Shown here piece after piece: positions 6,312-8,288 of a stretch of 8,288 bases of DNA. Each line of letters begins with the position of its first letter. Position 1 is the first letter of the stretch. This stretch comes from CBDTYW01 sp965364735. Lineage in GTDB: Bacteria > Actinomycetota > Nitriliruptoria > Nitriliruptorales > Nitriliruptoraceae. The stretch covers positions 1-8,288 of the forward strand of contig CBDTYW010000170.1 of NCBI GenBank assembly GCA_965364735.1, given 5' to 3'. The notes below the pieces were generated by a model. It did not search any database, had not been told where the DNA came from, and worked only from the letters and a program-made list of their open reading frames with translations. Both the position numbers and the translations under genes were made by a program.

Positions 6312-6497
6312 GCGGTCAGCTTTCTTCGCGACGGACAGGGAGGGACGACCGAAGGTATTCCGCGATGGCGAACCTGTCCGCACGGCGGTCAGCATCGAAC
6401 CAACGGTGAGTTCTCTGCCAGTTCACCACCTCGCGGCGCCACATGCGCCACGCTGTCGGGTCCAAGCAGGTCCCTGCCGCCGATCAGGATGCCAACG
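6312..6497. other. Divergent intergenic region between PLP enzyme and molybdoenzyme
   Basis: 186 bp between the two preferred starts; 102 bp if the PLP gene starts at 6395. It holds a candidate minus-strand promoter (6352-6380) and the RBS of the molybdoenzyme (AGGA, 6486-6489). Two short inverted repeats could be operators or chance: GGTGA/TCACC (6405-6409 and 6423-6427) and GGCGC/GCGCC (6435-6439 and 6445-6449). No gene is recognised here, although the plus-strand frame stays open through it. Confidence 0.4.
6352..6380 (-). promoter_or_regulatory. Candidate sigma-70-type promoter for the PLP enzyme gene
   Basis: On the minus strand, CGGACA (6375-6380) as -35 and TACCTT (6352-6357) as -10 are separated by exactly 17 bp. 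The -10 fits the actinobacterial TANNNT pattern. Transcription would begin near 6345, downstream of the ATG at 6395, which favours the GTG at 6311 as start. This is a motif match only. Confidence 0.4.
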
Positions 6498-8030
6498 ATG
6501 AGCACCGCTGCTGAGCCCACGATCCCGCGCGGTCGCGCTGCGCTTGCGGGCCTGCTCGGTGTCGGCCTCGCGCTGGCGCTGACGGAGCTCTTCGCCGCGC
6601 TCATCGGTGGCGTGCCGTCGCTGGTCACCGCCATCGGGGCGCTCGTCGTCCCCATCGTCCCACCTGCGCTCGAGGACTGGGCGATCCAGACCTTCGGCGT
6701 CAACGACAAGGCGGTGCTCGCTGCGGGCACCGTCGTCATCGCGCTGCTGATCGGCGTCGGCGTGGGCCTGCTCGCCGCGCGCCGTCGATCGGCTGCCGCC
6801 GGCCCGTTCGGGCTCTTTGCTGCCCTCGGGGTCGGGGCAGCCGTCAGCGCTCCGGGCACGAGCGGGGCAGTCGTCGTCATGACGACGGCCGCCTCGGCCT
6901 TCCTCGGCTACGTGGCGCTCACCCGAACCCTGGACGCTGCCCAGCTCACGGGGATCCAGACAGCGGACGGAACCCGGCGCAGCTTCCTGCTGCATTCCGC
7001 GAGCGTCGGGGCTGGCGTCGCGGTCGCCGGGGTCGCCGGGCGGACGCTGAACGTCGGCAAGGTGACCGTGGACGTCGCGGAGTTCGACGTCACCGCGCCC
7101 AGCGCGACCGTCGCGCCGCCGTCCGCATCCCAGATGGTCGACATCGACGGGATCTCCCCGCTCATCACCCCGATCGACCAGTTCTACCGGATCGACACCG
7201 CCCTCTCGATCCCGCAGGTCGACCCCGCGAAGTGGAAGCTCCGCGTCGGCGGCATGGTCGACAACCCCTTCGAGGTCGCCTACGACGAGCTGCTGGCGAT
7301 GCCGCAGTTCGAGTCCTACGTCACGATCTCGTGCGTCTCCAACGAGATCGGGGGCAACCTCGTGGGCAACGCCCGCTGGCAGGGCGTCAAGCTCACCGAC
7401 CTCCTCGACCGGGCGGGCGTGCAGTCGGGCGCGACGCAGCTGGCGAGCCAGTCCGTCGATGGCTGGACGTGTGGGTTCCCAACCGAGATCGCGTACCGCG
7501 AAGAGGACGCCATGCTCGCGCTCGCGATGAACGGCGAGCCGCTCCCGCAGCGCCACGGGTTCCCCGCACGCCTCATCATCCCAGGCCTCTACGGCTACGT
7601 GTCGTCGACGAAGTGGATCTCCGACATCGTCCTGACGACGTGGGAGGACTTCGACGGCTACTGGGTCCCGCGTGGCTGGGCCAAGGAGGGCCCGATCAAG
7701 ACGCAGTCCCGCATCGACGTCCCGCGCTCGAGCCGTGAGATCCCGGCCGGACCGAACGTCGTGGCGGGGATCGCGTGGGCCGGCGTCCGGGGCATCAGCA
7801 AGGTCGAGATCCAGGTCGCGGACGGCACGTGGACGTCCGCGAAGCTCACCGATCCGCTGTCCGAGGAGGCGTGGATCCAGTGGTGGGTCGAGCACGACTT
7901 CGCGCCCGGCTCCCAGGAGATCCGCGTCCGCGCCACCGACGGTGACGGCGAGACCCAGACCGCCGACCTTGCTCCGCCGCGCCCGGACGGCGCGACCGGC
8001 CTGCACACGATCCGGATCCGCGCCGTCTGA
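6498..8030 (+). CDS. Membrane-anchored molybdopterin oxidoreductase (sulfite oxidase family)
   Basis: 510-residue enzyme. Residues 1-150 hold hydrophobic segments at about 14-36, 71-94, 103-119 and 122-141; 40-57 is a shorter, Pro-containing one that may not span. Residues 159-180 read TRRSFLL followed by a small-residue hydrophobic stretch, which resembles a twin-arginine signal placed internally. Residues about 215-395 are the molybdopterin-binding domain. It has Cys279 in YVTISCVSNE (274-283), the expected molybdenum thiolate ligand, then GNARWQGVKLTDLL (290-303) and GFPARLIIPGLYGYVSSTKW (354-373). Residues about 400-510 are the Ig-like Mo-cofactor dimerisation domain. No haem or Fe-S motif is visible, so electrons presumably leave through a partner. 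The catalytic part is expected outside the membrane; the substrate is unknown. ATG 6498 is favoured (AGGA at 6486-6489, 8-base spacing) over ATG 6489, which leaves no RBS spacing. No cofactor-biosynthesis genes are nearby. Its stop lies inside a palindrome shared with the next, convergent gene. Confidence 0.93.
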   Translation: MSTAAEPTIPRGRAALAGLLGVGLALALTELFAALIGGVPSLVTAIGALVVPIVPPALEDWAIQTFGVNDKAVLAAGTVVIALLIGVGVGLLAARRRSAAAGPFGLFAALGVGAAVSAPGTSGAVVVMTTAASAFLGYVALTRTLDAAQLTGIQTADGTRRSFLLHSASVGAGVAVAGVAGRTLNVGKVTVDVAEFDVTAPSATVAPPSASQMVDIDGISPLITPIDQFYRIDTALSIPQVDPAKWKLRVGGMVDNPFEVAYDELLAMPQFESYVTISCVSNEIGGNLVGNARWQGVKLTDLLDRAGVQSGATQLASQSVDGWTCGFPTEIAYREEDAMLALAMNGEPLPQRHGFPARLIIPGLYGYVSSTKWISDIVLTTWEDFDGYWVPRGWAKEGPIKTQSRIDVPRSSREIPAGPNVVAGIAWAGVRGISKVEIQVADGTWTSAKLTDPLSEEAWIQWWVEHDFAPGSQEIRVRATDGDGETQTADLAPPRPDGATGLHTIRIRAV

Positions 8031-8058
8031 CGCGCGTTCAGGCGATCCACGCGTCAGA
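8026..8058. terminator. Palindrome holding both stop codons at a convergent junction
   Basis: TCTGACGCG (8026-8034) pairs perfectly with CGCGTCAGA (8050-8058), a 9-bp stem with a 15-base loop. The left arm contains the TGA of the molybdoenzyme (8028-8030), and the right arm the TGA of the opposing gene (TCA, 8054-8056). It could act as a bidirectional transcription terminator for two convergent genes. It has no T-run on either side, so function is uncertain, but the symmetry is exact. Confidence 0.5.
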
Positions 8059-8288
8059 AGGCGAGGAGGCGGCTCGCGAACATCGGCAGCAGCCACGCGA
8101 TCGTGACGACCATCGGGACGGTGATCGCGAGGCTGATCAGCGCGTCACGCAGCCACCCGTCGCCGCGAACCGCGCGGCGGGACACCACGAACGGCAGCGC
8201 CACCGCCACGAGCATCTCGAGCGCCAGCGGGACGCGGTAGGTCAGCGGGACGAGGTCAACGGCGGGCCACGCGTGGACGACCTCGGCG
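8054..8288 (-). CDS. C-terminal end of an unidentified membrane protein (partial)
   Basis: The minus-strand frame is open from the right edge to a TGA at 8054-8056, giving 77 visible residues; the start is outside the window. It has two hydrophobic helices, about residues 16-35 (YRVPLALEMLVAVALPFVV) and 48-74 (ISLAITVPMVVTIAWLLPMF). A basic, hydrophilic loop, SRRAVRGDGWLRD, lies between them, suggesting that loop is cytoplasmic, and the protein ends SRLLAF. GC-rich third positions match real neighbouring genes. I do not recognise the family. It is convergent with the molybdoenzyme gene, with 23 bp between stops. Confidence 0.65.
   Translation of the reverse strand, partial: AEVVHAWPAVDLVPLTYRVPLALEMLVAVALPFVVSRRAVRGDGWLRDALISLAITVPMVVTIAWLLPMFASRLLAF

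Noticed and set aside
6405..6449. Short inverted repeats GGTGA/TCACC and GGCGC/GCGCC in the divergent intergenic region
   Set aside because: Five-base arms are expected by chance in about 70% GC DNA; they are mentioned only as possible operators.
6033..6497. Long plus-strand extension upstream of the molybdoenzyme
   Set aside because: Most of it is antisense to the PLP enzyme's N-terminal region. The hydrophobic N-terminus of the real protein begins right after ATG 6498, which has an AGGA RBS.
1..8288. Defence system, prophage, CRISPR or integron signatures
   Set aside because: No repeat-spacer pattern, recombinase, nuclease, toxin-antitoxin or phage gene is visible. The genes are ordinary envelope and metabolic families.

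Overview
The window is about 70% GC, with GTG starts, strong third-position G/C bias and tightly packed genes. The protein families fit a high-GC actinomycete, perhaps a Micrococcales/Cellulomonadaceae-type organism. The phylum is well supported by style; anything finer is inference. I see no rRNA, tRNA, CRISPR array, transposase or phage gene. This looks mostly like ordinary chromosome.

Layout from left to right. (1) Bases 2-2184, plus strand: the 3' part of a HAMP/HisKA/HATPase sensor histidine kinase, overlapping by GTGA a secreted coiled-coil M23 (LytM) cell-wall peptidase. (2) Bases 2154-3649, minus strand: a DUF1206 membrane protein followed by a YczE/YitT-type membrane protein whose 3' end overlaps the peptidase gene tail-to-tail by 31 bp. 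(3) Bases 3734-4954, plus strand: a DUF819-family membrane protein, divergent from the DUF1206 gene. (4) Bases 4959-6311, minus strand: a PLP-dependent, sphingosine-1-phosphate-lyase-like enzyme, convergent with DUF819 and separated from it by 4 bp. (5) Bases 6498-8030, plus strand: a membrane-anchored sulfite-oxidase-family molybdopterin oxidoreductase carrying an internal twin-arginine motif. (6) Bases 8054-8288, minus strand: the C-terminal end of an unidentified membrane protein running off the window.

The kinase and peptidase form one transcription unit and probably couple envelope signalling to wall remodelling. DUF1206 and YczE may be co-transcribed. The other genes look independent. 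Nearly everything encodes an envelope protein, but nothing ties them into one pathway.

The most unusual signal is a short AT-rich palindromic block (about 4325-4400) inside the DUF819 gene. It has three copies of a 9-bp word (two direct, one inverted), a second nested hairpin, and codons unlike the rest of the gene. It looks like a small repeat element captured in frame in a loop between the two membrane halves. Lesser points are a perfect 19-bp tandem duplication spanning the DUF1206 stop codon, a hairpin abutting the YczE start codon, a palindrome whose arms hold both stop codons at the 8030/8054 convergent junction, and the internal Tat-like motif of the molybdoenzyme.
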